From contig CAMYLT010000002.1 in assembly GCA_947259505.1 (NCBI GenBank), forward strand, positions 264,598 through 328,597: a stretch of DNA of 64,000 nt. Direction: 5' to 3'. Made by a program: the position numbers and the translations under genes. Each line of letters begins with the position of its first letter. Positions within the stretch are counted from its first letter, which is position 1. Shown piece by piece: positions 1 through 9,245 of the stretch. Source of the stretch: an uncultured Porticoccus sp. (lineage in GTDB: Bacteria > Pseudomonadota > Gammaproteobacteria > Pseudomonadales > Porticoccaceae). Below the pieces are notes generated by a model that saw nothing but the letters and a program-made list of their open reading frames with translations, ran no database searches and was not told where the DNA came from.

Positions 1-111
1 CAGATGAATAAGGGTCGGTCCGGCAAGCTCACTGAGAAATGCCTCCACTGATTCAGGAATCAGTGAGGAAGGCGGATTGCGAAGTAGCCGGAAGGCCGCT
101 GTGGGTAACAT
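1..111 (-). CDS. Partial CDS, N-terminus only: possible succinylglutamate desuccinylase/aspartoacylase-like (M14) protein
   Basis: Reverse strand opens with ATG at 111 and reads MLPTAAFRLLRNPPSSLIPESVEAFLSELAGPTLIHL to the window edge with no stop; the FLSELAGPTLIHL start resembles this family. Confidence 0.45.
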   Translation of the reverse strand, partial: MLPTAAFRLLRNPPSSLIPESVEAFLSELAGPTLIHL

Positions 112-172
112 AAAACCGTTAATGCCTCGCTGTCATCTAACAAAATTGTAACACTGCCAGCCAGTCCCTCGG

Positions 173-1660
173 CTACAGCGCCGGCCAGCGTGCAACAGGT
201 GTATTACTTTGCGAAAGCTGACAATAATCACGCACCAAGCACTGAGAGGCCTCTTGTGGGGACAGACGTTTCTCCAACAGTCGGTTGTACTGCCGCAACT
301 GCCAGCTGGCGCCGGTCTGCCTGCGCCGTAGGCGCTCGTCAATCAACGCCAACCACTTGGTGACCTCACTTGGGTTCACGCCAATCTTCGCAAGCCCCTT
401 TCCGGCAAGAGGCAGAAGCTGTTCGAGGACATCTGCCAGCAGCATCTCAGACAGTCCATTTTGTCGGGCGTTGGGCCAGTACACTTTTGCCGCCAGACCA
501 AACTGTGCCGCTCGATAAAAATTCTGCTGGGCGCAGGAAAATGGTAACGCTGATAACAACGGTTCAACTTCCCCGGCCAATCCTTCAGCCAAGCCTATAA
601 ACAAAGCAGCATTCGCCGCCATGTCAGCTGCACTCGGTCCGGCGGGAAGTACCCGCATTTCTATGCGCAGATGGGGGTCCTTGCCGGCGGCGTAGATTGG
701 CCTGTTCCAGGACCAGATAGTTCCATCATGCAAACAAAGCTCAGCCAGCTTTGGGGTGCCCCCATTGGCCACCACAGCCAGGGGCTCTTCATCGCTGACA
801 ATGGGAATCAGCGGAGGGTAAAGCTGTACCGTTTCCCGAAACAATTCCAGAGGACTGTGTCGCAACCAGCCTTGACCAAAGCTAACCCGGGGAGGGGGAC
901 AGCGGGGACCCGAAGTTGAAGCCTGACCATCAATGGACTGGCAGAAAAGTGGTATGCGGGTTTCCTGCCAGAGACGATGTCCCATCAACAGCGGCGAGTT
1001 TGCTGACACGCCCACCATTAGCGGCGTAATCAGTTGAACCACATTCCACAAATTGACGAAATCACCCACAACGGGGCGGTAGTGAAGCTGAAAAGAAGTA
1101 CAAGCGCCCTCAAGGGTGACGTCATCGTGTATCAGATGCAGGCTATCCTGGCCGTCAATCTGGATGCCAAGGCTGTTGTCGCGGCTTTGTCGTACGGCCT
1201 CTGCGAGCACATGATAGCGGGGGATGTCAGTCATCACTTGAGGGCCGAAATCGGTTTCCCGGAGGGTAGGTAAAATACCGATGGGAAGCACCGTGCCGTC
1301 CTGATGCTGCATAAGTGTTCGCAACTGCAAGAGGTTGTCCAGCATCTGCTGCTCCAACCCAGAGAATGGCGCACCAGCAGCCTGGACAGGCGTGAGGTTG
1401 AATTCCAGATTGTAACGGTTTAATTCCAGAGTCAGCCTGGGGTCGTTCAACGCCTGCTGAATGGCCCGGTTGTCCAGCGCCGGAAACCCCTCACTGTCCA
1501 GCAGGTAGAGCTCCAGTTCCGCCCCAATGCTAGCAGTCCCTGCACCGAAGCCAGGGCGCTGCAACACTACATCAAGAGCATCCAGGCAATGGTGGAGTTT
1601 ACCCTGAAAAGCCCGAAAGTCCTCGGCACAGAACCTGGTCTGTTCAATTGACTGTCCCAT
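173..1660 (-). CDS. Glutamate-cysteine ligase (GCS2)-family carboxylate-amine ligase
   Basis: 495 aa ORF; IGAELELYLLD, LELNRYNLEFNLTP and LRIEMRVLPAGPS motifs typical of GCS2-like ligases. Confidence 0.8.
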   Translation of the reverse strand: MGQSIEQTRFCAEDFRAFQGKLHHCLDALDVVLQRPGFGAGTASIGAELELYLLDSEGFPALDNRAIQQALNDPRLTLELNRYNLEFNLTPVQAAGAPFSGLEQQMLDNLLQLRTLMQHQDGTVLPIGILPTLRETDFGPQVMTDIPRYHVLAEAVRQSRDNSLGIQIDGQDSLHLIHDDVTLEGACTSFQLHYRPVVGDFVNLWNVVQLITPLMVGVSANSPLLMGHRLWQETRIPLFCQSIDGQASTSGPRCPPPRVSFGQGWLRHSPLELFRETVQLYPPLIPIVSDEEPLAVVANGGTPKLAELCLHDGTIWSWNRPIYAAGKDPHLRIEMRVLPAGPSAADMAANAALFIGLAEGLAGEVEPLLSALPFSCAQQNFYRAAQFGLAAKVYWPNARQNGLSEMLLADVLEQLLPLAGKGLAKIGVNPSEVTKWLALIDERLRRRQTGASWQLRQYNRLLEKRLSPQEASQCLVRDYCQLSQSNTPVARWPAL

Positions 1661-1698
1661 TCAGCTTTCCACCTCCTGTCGCCAAACATTAATCCTAA

Positions 1699-3231
1699 TT
1701 ATGGCCCCGATGCTGGAGATTGCTTAAGGTGTTCTCCGCTGGGCACGGATGGGTAGAGTTTTTCCAGACTTTCGGAACGCCCAGACGCTGTTTCCATACG
1801 CGCATGCTTGCGGTGCAACTGCCTGGGCTCCAGTACGCCGCAGGAGTGGGCGATCATGCCCACATCATAGGTCATATTAAAAACGTAGTTGGCCACACGT
1901 TCCGACTTAAGGGTCGGATCGAGTCCTCGCTGTAACTTGGGATCATGGGTCGTCACACCAGTGGGGCAAGTATTCTTGTTGCATTGCATGGCCTGGATAC
2001 AGCCCAGCGAGAACATAAAGCCCCGGGCCGAAGTGACAAAATCGGCTCCCATACAGAGTGCCCAGGCCACCCCCGAAGGCACAATCAACTTCCCTGAGGC
2101 TATTACCTTGATACGTTGCCTCAGCCCATATCCGCATAGTAAATCCACCACCATAGGCAGGCTCTCACGAACCGGCATACCCATATAATCCAACAGCGCC
2201 TGGGGGGCCGCACCGGACCCGCCTTCGGCACCATCAATCGTGATGAAATCCGGCGCGGACTCAATTCCCCGCTCCAGGATCAACTGAAAAAGCTCCTCAA
2301 GCCAATCAGTATCACCCACTACACCCTTGAAGCCCACGGGTTTTCCCGTTACCCGTCGCACTAACTCGACCATATCCAGCAAACCCGCGGCATTGGCAAT
2401 TTCCGGATGCCGATTCGGGCTGATAGCAGCCTCTCCGAGGTCTACAGCCCGTATGCGGGCAATTTCTTCTGTGACCTTTGCGGCAGGCAGAATACCGCCC
2501 TTGCCCGGCTTGGCACCCTGGCTCAACTTGATTTCAAACATCTTTACTTCCGGATAGGATGCGATGCCAGCCAGCTTCTCTTCACTCAGTCGCCCGTTCT
2601 CATCCCTGACACCAAACTTGGCGGTACCAATTTGAAATACCAGATCACAGCCACCCTCCAGATGATAAGGAGAGAGTCCACCCTCTCCTGTGTTCATCCA
2701 ACAGCCCGCCTTAGCCGCCCCCTTGGACAAAGCTCGCACCGCAGGCTTGGAAAGAGCGCCATAACTCATGCCGGAAATATTGAGAATGGAGGCCGTGGTA
2801 TATGGGTGTTCACAGTAAGGACCGATGGTAATAGGGCTGGGCGCCACAGCGTCTTCGCCCCGAGTAGGGTAGGCACAATTGACAAAATAAATTGAACCTA
2901 CCGGCCGGAGATCCCGGGTAGAACCAAATGCCAAAGTACGGTCCACATCCTTGGCCGCCCGATAAACCCATGCCCGCTCGGCGCGATTAAAGGGCATTTC
3001 CTCCCGATCCATCGCATAGAAGTATTGTCGGAAGAACTCCCCCATGTGCTCGAAGAGATATCGAAAGCGCCCAATGACGGGATAATTTCGGCGTACGGCA
3101 TGCGTGGACTGGGTGGCATCAATAATGTACAACACCACCACCCACACCAACCCAACACCCAGTGAAATAACAAACAGGGCTGCCAGTGAATTGAGAATAG
3201 TGTAAATCCAGTTCGAGGCCGTGAGCTCCAT
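1699..3231 (-). CDS. FMN-binding glutamate synthase-family protein (membrane-anchored, GltB-like central domain)
   Basis: 510 aa; N-terminal TM segment; ISGMSYGALSKPAVRALSKGA, GGEGGLSPYHLEGG-like and ITIDGAEGGSGAAP motifs. Confidence 0.85.
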   Translation of the reverse strand: MELTASNWIYTILNSLAALFVISLGVGLVWVVVLYIIDATQSTHAVRRNYPVIGRFRYLFEHMGEFFRQYFYAMDREEMPFNRAERAWVYRAAKDVDRTLAFGSTRDLRPVGSIYFVNCAYPTRGEDAVAPSPITIGPYCEHPYTTASILNISGMSYGALSKPAVRALSKGAAKAGCWMNTGEGGLSPYHLEGGCDLVFQIGTAKFGVRDENGRLSEEKLAGIASYPEVKMFEIKLSQGAKPGKGGILPAAKVTEEIARIRAVDLGEAAISPNRHPEIANAAGLLDMVELVRRVTGKPVGFKGVVGDTDWLEELFQLILERGIESAPDFITIDGAEGGSGAAPQALLDYMGMPVRESLPMVVDLLCGYGLRQRIKVIASGKLIVPSGVAWALCMGADFVTSARGFMFSLGCIQAMQCNKNTCPTGVTTHDPKLQRGLDPTLKSERVANYVFNMTYDVGMIAHSCGVLEPRQLHRKHARMETASGRSESLEKLYPSVPSGEHLKQSPASGP

Positions 3232-3403
3232 AAACCAACCTGCCAGTGTTCTGCTAAAAGGGGTAAATAGACACGAGATATGTGCCCCTGCCTGCCGCCA
3301 TGTTACGCTGGCGTCCGCGTTCTATCCAATTGATCTTAACGGTGGAGTATGCACATAAAACTGGGCATAATCGCGGCCTCAGTTTCTGCTGGCTAGCCAT
3401 CTA

Positions 3404-3937
3404 ATGCCCAGAAAGACCCTGCGCCGGTTTTTACCCGACCCACACAAAACGATTCATATGCGTCCCATTCGCTGGATGGGTCCACTGCTACGTGATCCGA
3501 ACCTTTTCCACATCAACCGCTATTCCATCGCCTCTTCATTTTTTATTGGACTGTTCTGCTGTTATCTACCACTTCCCGGCCACACCTTATTCGCCGCACT
3601 CCTCGCCCTGCTGTTTCGCACCAATCTACCGGTTGCCATAACATTGATATGGATCAGCAATCCCCTCACCATTCCGCCTATGTTCCTGTTTTCCTATAGT
3701 GTCGGCGCTTGGCTACTCGGCAACCCGGAAACCCACTTTACCATCGAGCTCAGCTGGGAGTGGATAGCGGCTCAAGGAAGTGCTATCTGGCTGCCATTAC
3801 TGACGGGATCGTTGATCTGTGGATTGGTGAGCGGAGCAGTCGGCTATTTGACCATTCTCTATCTCTGGCGCTGGAAGGTGATCAAGAACTGGGAACGTCG
3901 CAAGCAGACTCGGCAAAATCGGCAACAGCAGCCCTGA
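3404..3937 (+). CDS. DUF2062 domain-containing membrane protein
   Basis: 177 aa; LPLPGHTLFAALLALLFRTNLPVAITLIWISNPLTIPPMFLFSY is typical of DUF2062. Confidence 0.85.
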   Translation: MPRKTLRRFLPDPHKTIHMRPIRWMGPLLRDPNLFHINRYSIASSFFIGLFCCYLPLPGHTLFAALLALLFRTNLPVAITLIWISNPLTIPPMFLFSYSVGAWLLGNPETHFTIELSWEWIAAQGSAIWLPLLTGSLICGLVSGAVGYLTILYLWRWKVIKNWERRKQTRQNRQQQP

Positions 3938-3945
3938 CCAGAACA

Positions 3946-5184
3946 TTACTCGTAACGCAGTACTTCAGCAGGCCGGGTATTGGCGGCACGAAAAGCCGGA
4001 TACAGTGTGGCCAGAAAATTCAGTGCCAGCGCCACAGCTACAATCATGGCGACATCCCCCCACGCCAGCACCGACGGCAGGTAGTCAATCGGGTAAATTT
4101 CCGAATTCAATAACTGACGCCCTATTAGACCTTCCAGCGCCTTGGCAATATCGGTGACATTCAACGCGCCGATTACCCCCAAGACGACACCAAGACCCGC
4201 CCCAAACACCCCAATCAGAAATCCCTGTGCGAGGAACATGAGCACAATCTCAGCTCTGCTGGCACCCTGGGTTTTGAGAATGGCGATCTCTGCCCGCTTG
4301 TCGATCACCGTCATCATCAGCATTGAGATAACGTTGAATACCGCAATGGCGACGATCAGGAAGACCAGCAGGGAGACCAGATTTCGAGACATTTTGATGG
4401 CTTGAAACAGATTGCCATGGGTTTGCAGCCAATCAGAGAAATGGAACCCATCGGGGAGCATGGCCAATAGCTCGAAGCCGGTCTGTCGTGCATTGAAAAG
4501 ATCTGTAACCCGCACCTGCATCCCTTGGGGTAGGGTTCCGCTCCCCCCTAACCTGGAAGCCTGACTGAGATTGACCAGAACAAGGCTTTGATCAAGCGTC
4601 GTGTGAGTGACAAATGTGCCAAGCACGGTAAACGCTGCAACGACCGGAGCCTGTTGCATTGCGCCCACCTCATCATGAGAAGGCAGTAGCAGGGTAACCC
4701 GATCACCGGCACCCACCGACAGTTTTGCCGCGACCACTGTGGCCAACAGCACACCACCGGGCTGCTCCGTCAGTGCCGACATCAAGCCATCGGCAACGAA
4801 CTGGCCGATAAAAGGCTCACTCAGTGATGGTTCTATACCCATCACTTCGACCGGTCGGGTTTTGCCACGACTGGTCAGCATGCCCTCGAGACGGGTAAAG
4901 GGCATGACGGCGGTGACATTGTCATGCCCTGCCACCAGCTGACGAAGTTCATCTTCATGTTCAATGCCGGTTTTACTGAACAGACGGATATGCGGCACTG
5001 CACCGAGAATACGGGACTCCATTTCCCGGTCAAAACCGTTCATGACGGACGCCACCAGAATCAGCAGCGCCACACCAAGTACCAGCCCGAGTATGGCCAG
5101 CAGGGAAATAAACGACACTAATCGGTTATCACTACCGGAGGTAAAATTGCGCAAGGCCAGATAAAGGGGCAGTGGTCTGAACAC
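3946..5184 (-). CDS. lolE: Lipoprotein-releasing ABC transporter permease (LolC/LolE family)
   Basis: 412 aa; SFISLLAILGLVLGVALLILVASVMNGFDREMESRILG plus FtsX-like C-terminus; third gene of a lolCDE operon. Confidence 0.9.
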   Translation of the reverse strand: MFRPLPLYLALRNFTSGSDNRLVSFISLLAILGLVLGVALLILVASVMNGFDREMESRILGAVPHIRLFSKTGIEHEDELRQLVAGHDNVTAVMPFTRLEGMLTSRGKTRPVEVMGIEPSLSEPFIGQFVADGLMSALTEQPGGVLLATVVAAKLSVGAGDRVTLLLPSHDEVGAMQQAPVVAAFTVLGTFVTHTTLDQSLVLVNLSQASRLGGSGTLPQGMQVRVTDLFNARQTGFELLAMLPDGFHFSDWLQTHGNLFQAIKMSRNLVSLLVFLIVAIAVFNVISMLMMTVIDKRAEIAILKTQGASRAEIVLMFLAQGFLIGVFGAGLGVVLGVIGALNVTDIAKALEGLIGRQLLNSEIYPIDYLPSVLAWGDVAMIVAVALALNFLATLYPAFRAANTRPAEVLRYE

Positions 5185-5190
5185 CAGGCC

Positions 5191-5904
5191 TTACTCCACC
5201 AACTGTTTAATGGATGCAGTGGTGTCCAGCAGTTGGCCATCACTGAGGGAAAGAATCCGGTCCATGCGTGCTGCCACCCGTGGGTCATGGGTCACCACCA
5301 CAAAACTGATACCCAAATCGCGATTCAACGATAACAACAACTGCAAGACCGTCTCCGCTGTGACCGGATCGAGATTGCCGGTGGGTTCATCCATTAGTAC
5401 ACAGGCGGGATTTGTCACCAGGGCCCGCGCAATCGCCACCCGCTGTCGCTCACCACCAGATAATTCCGAGGGCTTGTGGTCAAACCGATGGGACAGACCC
5501 ACTTTATCAAGTACCTGACTAGCTCTCTCACGTGCTTCGACCACCGGTCGCTTGCCAATCAGCAACGGCATCGCGACGTTCTCAAGAGCACTGAATTCCC
5601 CCAGCAAGTGGTGAAACTGATAAACGAAACCCAGATGCTGGTTACGCCAGCGAGCGCGTTGGGACTCACTCAGCGGGGCCATATCCTGTCCCATTACCAA
5701 GACGGAGCCCCGATCAGGATCATCAAGACCGCCCAGCAAGTTCAGCAGGGTTGTCTTGCCAGAGCCGGATGTCCCGATAATCGCTACCCGCTCACCGGGA
5801 TACACTTCCAGAGCGAGGTCTATGAGGACATTAACAATTGCGGCTCCCTGTCTGTAGTGTCTGGACAGGTTGTGGCACTTAACAACCAGCTGCTCAGTGG
5901 TCAT
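5191..5904 (-). CDS. lolD: Lipoprotein-releasing system ATP-binding protein LolD
   Basis: Walker A GTSGSGKTTLLN, signature LSGGERQRVAIARAL, Walker B CVLMDEPTGNLD; between two Lol permeases. Confidence 0.95.
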   Translation of the reverse strand: MTTEQLVVKCHNLSRHYRQGAAIVNVLIDLALEVYPGERVAIIGTSGSGKTTLLNLLGGLDDPDRGSVLVMGQDMAPLSESQRARWRNQHLGFVYQFHHLLGEFSALENVAMPLLIGKRPVVEARERASQVLDKVGLSHRFDHKPSELSGGERQRVAIARALVTNPACVLMDEPTGNLDPVTAETVLQLLLSLNRDLGISFVVVTHDPRVAARMDRILSLSDGQLLDTTASIKQLVE

Positions 5905-7138
5905 AACGCAATGCCTCCGCAGGCAATACCTTCCCTGCGCGGTACGCGGGATATAGCGTTGCCAGGATACTGAGCACCAGGCCGAGGGCGCTGATCAGCA
6001 CCACGTCCTGCCACATAAGCCGAGAAGGTAACTCACTAATAAAGAAAACTGTGGGATCGAACACTTGAAAACCGCCAATACGCTCCAGCCAACTGACTAA
6101 ATCGCCAATCGTCCAGGCCAGCAGACAACCGAGTGTAGCCCCCGTCAGCACCCCCAAGAACCCAACGGCACTACCCTGCACGGTAAATATTCGTGACACG
6201 GTGTGGGATTCAGCGCCAAGGGTGCGCAGCACGGCAATGTCCCGGCGCTTGTCTGCCACCATCAAGGTCAGGCTGGCAACAATATTGAAAGCCGCCACGG
6301 CTATAATTGCCGCCAACATCAACCCAACCACTTTTTTCTCCATCTCAATCGCCTGAAAAAGATTGCCCATCTCACTGGTCCAAGTCTTAACCACAAGTCC
6401 CTCAGGTAAAGAGGCACGAAGTCGCTCAGCAACGGGTTCAATTTGGTAGGGATCGCTCACCCGCAATTGAACACCACTAACCTGACCGCCCATGCGATAG
6501 AGTTTTTGGGCGTCGCTGTAGTGTACAAAGGCCATGCCGCTATCCACCTGTGCGCCCACCTGAAATACGCCTAACACATGAAAACGTTTGTAGCGGGGAA
6601 AAATGCCAGCTGGCGTGACGTTCAATTCCGGCAACGACAATACCACTCGATCACCCCTGATCACCCCCAGCGTGCGGGCCAGCATATTTCCCAGCACAAT
6701 GCCATATTCCCCTGGCTGCAACAGCGCCAGCTCACCTATAAGCATATGTTCATCAATGGGACTGACCAATTTCTCCCACGCCGGATCGATTCCGTGAATC
6801 AAGACCCCTTGGCTGGCCGTATCGGATGACAGCAAGCCATACCCCTCAATAAAAGGGGCAAACGCCTGGACCTCCACATCACCCAACGCCTGATGGCCAA
6901 GTGCTTGCCAGTCAGTGATACCTGACTCATTCACAATGGCTCCATGCGAAACCACATTAAGGATGCGCTCCCTGATTTCACGGTCAAAGCCATTCATCAC
7001 CGATAACACCAGAATCAAGGCCATGACGCCCAATGCCATGGCAATAAACGACAGTAGGGAGATAAAGGAAACAAAACCATTGCGCCGCTTGCTTCGAATG
7101 TAGCGCAGGCCAATAAACAGTGGTAGGTTGGAGTTCAT
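5894..7138 (-). CDS. lolC: Lipoprotein-releasing ABC transporter permease (LolC/LolE family)
   Basis: FtsX-type permease; start reassigned to MNSNLPLFIGLRYIRSKRRNGFVSFISLLSF (ATG at 7138) rather than the longest ORF start. Confidence 0.9.
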   Translation of the reverse strand: MNSNLPLFIGLRYIRSKRRNGFVSFISLLSFIAMALGVMALILVLSVMNGFDREIRERILNVVSHGAIVNESGITDWQALGHQALGDVEVQAFAPFIEGYGLLSSDTASQGVLIHGIDPAWEKLVSPIDEHMLIGELALLQPGEYGIVLGNMLARTLGVIRGDRVVLSLPELNVTPAGIFPRYKRFHVLGVFQVGAQVDSGMAFVHYSDAQKLYRMGGQVSGVQLRVSDPYQIEPVAERLRASLPEGLVVKTWTSEMGNLFQAIEMEKKVVGLMLAAIIAVAAFNIVASLTLMVADKRRDIAVLRTLGAESHTVSRIFTVQGSAVGFLGVLTGATLGCLLAWTIGDLVSWLERIGGFQVFDPTVFFISELPSRLMWQDVVLISALGLVLSILATLYPAYRAGKVLPAEALRYDH

Positions 7139-7321
7139 GGCATGGCATTTAATCTGAATACACAGGGGCAAACAAGCGGCGATTTCTGTGATTGACCACC
7201 TGTTTATTCCCTCTCCCTGGATTTTGCAGTTGCACTTACCATAATTCTGCTTACTATAATCATCAGTGATACTGCAAACCTCGGACATGCCGGTTACCGT
7301 TGAAATCAAGGAAATTAGACT

Positions 7322-7624
7322 ATGAAGACGCTTTTGCTATTGCCCCTTGTCGCCCTTCTCTCCCTGCCATTGGCTGCGGAACAGGTTGTGATTCCGGTTG
7401 GGCAGCAAGCAGCTGAAAAGCAGAGTATTCAACGACCAACTGCCGGCATCCATAAAGACAAGGTTCGGGAACAGTTCGGGGAGCCCCTTAGCATGCATGA
7501 AGCTGTGGGAGATCCACCCATCTCATCGTGGGAATATGCCGATTTTCTGGTTTACTTTGAACACGATCTGGTGCTCCACTCCGTACTCAAACGTTCTGCA
7601 GCGCCCGCAACGGAAGCACCCTAA
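7322..7624 (+). CDS. Small secreted protein of unknown function
   Basis: 100 aa with signal peptide MKTLLLLPLVALLSLPLAAEQ; followed directly by a strong terminator. Confidence 0.7.
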   Translation: MKTLLLLPLVALLSLPLAAEQVVIPVGQQAAEKQSIQRPTAGIHKDKVREQFGEPLSMHEAVGDPPISSWEYADFLVYFEHDLVLHSVLKRSAAPATEAP

Positions 7625-7648
7625 TTCAAGGGGCCAGGAGTCCCAAAT

Positions 7649-7680
7649 AAAAAAGGCGCCATCAGTTGGCGCCTTTTTTA
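7649..7680. terminator. Intrinsic terminator (bidirectional)
   Basis: aaaaaaGGCGCCatcagttGGCGCCttttttt-type hairpin with A and T tracts. Confidence 0.9.
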
Positions 7681-7725
7681 TGGATAACGGCAATGGCTCG
7701 TATAGCCTTACCTGGTGCTGACATC

Positions 7726-9144
7726 CTATATCACTAACTTTCTGGACTCACGACACAGCCGGTTAATGCCATTAATGGCCGCTATACGGTATGCCTCAGC
7801 CATTGTCGGATAGTTAAACGTAGTACGGATGAAATACTCAATGGTATTGGCCTTGCCGTCCTGGTTCATGATGGCCTGGCCAATGTGGATGATTTCTGCC
7901 GCTTCTGCGCCAAAGCAGTGAACACCTAAAATTTCCAATGTTTCCTGGTGAAAGAGAACTTTCAAAACACCTACTTCTTCACCGGTAATATGCGCCCGGG
8001 CGATGTTTTTGAAGTACGCCCGGCCAATTTCATACGGAACCTGCTGCTCAGTCAGTTCAGACTCAGTCTTACCAACATAGCTGATTTCCGGAATGGTATA
8101 GATGCCAGTCGCCACATCTTCGACGTGGTATTCCCGAGCGGTATCACACATGTGAGCAGCGGCAAATCGCCCCTGGTCATAAGCCGCACCGGCCAACGCC
8201 GGCCATCCAACCACATCTCCTGCCGCGTAAACATGGGGAATGCTCGTCTGGTAATGCTCGTTGATCTCCAGTTGACCACGCCTATCAGGCTCCAGCCCTA
8301 TAACATCCAGTCCCATGTTTCTTGTGTTACCGGAACGACCATTACACCAGAGCAAAGCTTCTGCATGAATGCGCTTACCGGATTTCAGCTCCATGGTAAT
8401 GCCGTTACTACGAGTTTCAATCTTGGCGTACTCCTCATTGTGACGCACAGTCACATTGAGATCCCGCAGGTGATAGCTCAGGGCATCGGAAATTTCATCG
8501 TCCAGGAACGACAGTAAACCGGAACGGGTATTGACTAAATCAACCCGTGTTTCCAACCCGGCAAAGATGGAAGCGTATTCACAACCGATTACCCCTGCGC
8601 CATAAATGATGATGTTACGCGGGGTTCGATTAAGCTTCAGAATCGAATCACTATCGAAAATACAGGGGTGTGAAAAGTCTACGTCTTCAGGGTGATAAGG
8701 GGTTGAGCCGGTAGCAATCAGGAAAAACCGGCTTTTGATCGTCTCTTTGGTATGGTCTGGTTTACAAACAGAGATTTCGTGGCTATCGATAAAGTTCGCA
8801 CGGCCCACATGGAAACGGATACGGTTTCGGGAGTATTCACGCGTGCGGCCATCTACCTGTTTGCGAATCACCTCGTCCGCGGCTTGCATCAATTCGGGAA
8901 AAGAAAACCAGCGCGGCTCTCCCACAGCACGAAACATGGACATGGTATTGAATTGCACCATGCGGCGCACCGAATGACGTAATGCCTTGGAGGGGATGGT
9001 ACCCAAGTGAGTACAGTTACCACCCACCTGAGGGCGTTCATCGACTACCGCAACAGACCAACCCTGTTTGACCGCTGACATCGCTGCCCCCTCTCCTGCG
9101 GGGCCACTGCCAATGATGACAAGGTCATACTGATAATCCGCCAT
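7726..9144 (-). CDS. sthA: Soluble pyridine nucleotide transhydrogenase
   Basis: 472 aa; FAD motif [39 protein letters not shown] (Thr in place of the redox Cys), NAD motif [13 protein letters not shown]. Confidence 0.93.
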   Translation of the reverse strand: MADYQYDLVIIGSGPAGEGAAMSAVKQGWSVAVVDERPQVGGNCTHLGTIPSKALRHSVRRMVQFNTMSMFRAVGEPRWFSFPELMQAADEVIRKQVDGRTREYSRNRIRFHVGRANFIDSHEISVCKPDHTKETIKSRFFLIATGSTPYHPEDVDFSHPCIFDSDSILKLNRTPRNIIIYGAGVIGCEYASIFAGLETRVDLVNTRSGLLSFLDDEISDALSYHLRDLNVTVRHNEEYAKIETRSNGITMELKSGKRIHAEALLWCNGRSGNTRNMGLDVIGLEPDRRGQLEINEHYQTSIPHVYAAGDVVGWPALAGAAYDQGRFAAAHMCDTAREYHVEDVATGIYTIPEISYVGKTESELTEQQVPYEIGRAYFKNIARAHITGEEVGVLKVLFHQETLEILGVHCFGAEAAEIIHIGQAIMNQDGKANTIEYFIRTTFNYPTMAEAYRIAAINGINRLCRESRKLVI

Positions 9145-9245
9145 TTATTACCACTCCAGTCATGCTTACAACGTACCGTTCATTTTCACGATGAAAATAC
9201 GCCGTATAGTTCAATAATTTCCATCATCAGTTCTAAGCTGAAAAA

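Noticed and set aside
7139-7309. N-terminal extension of the LolC-like ORF
   Set aside because: The extension has no Lol permease similarity and covers the divergent promoter region; the start at 7138 fits the family
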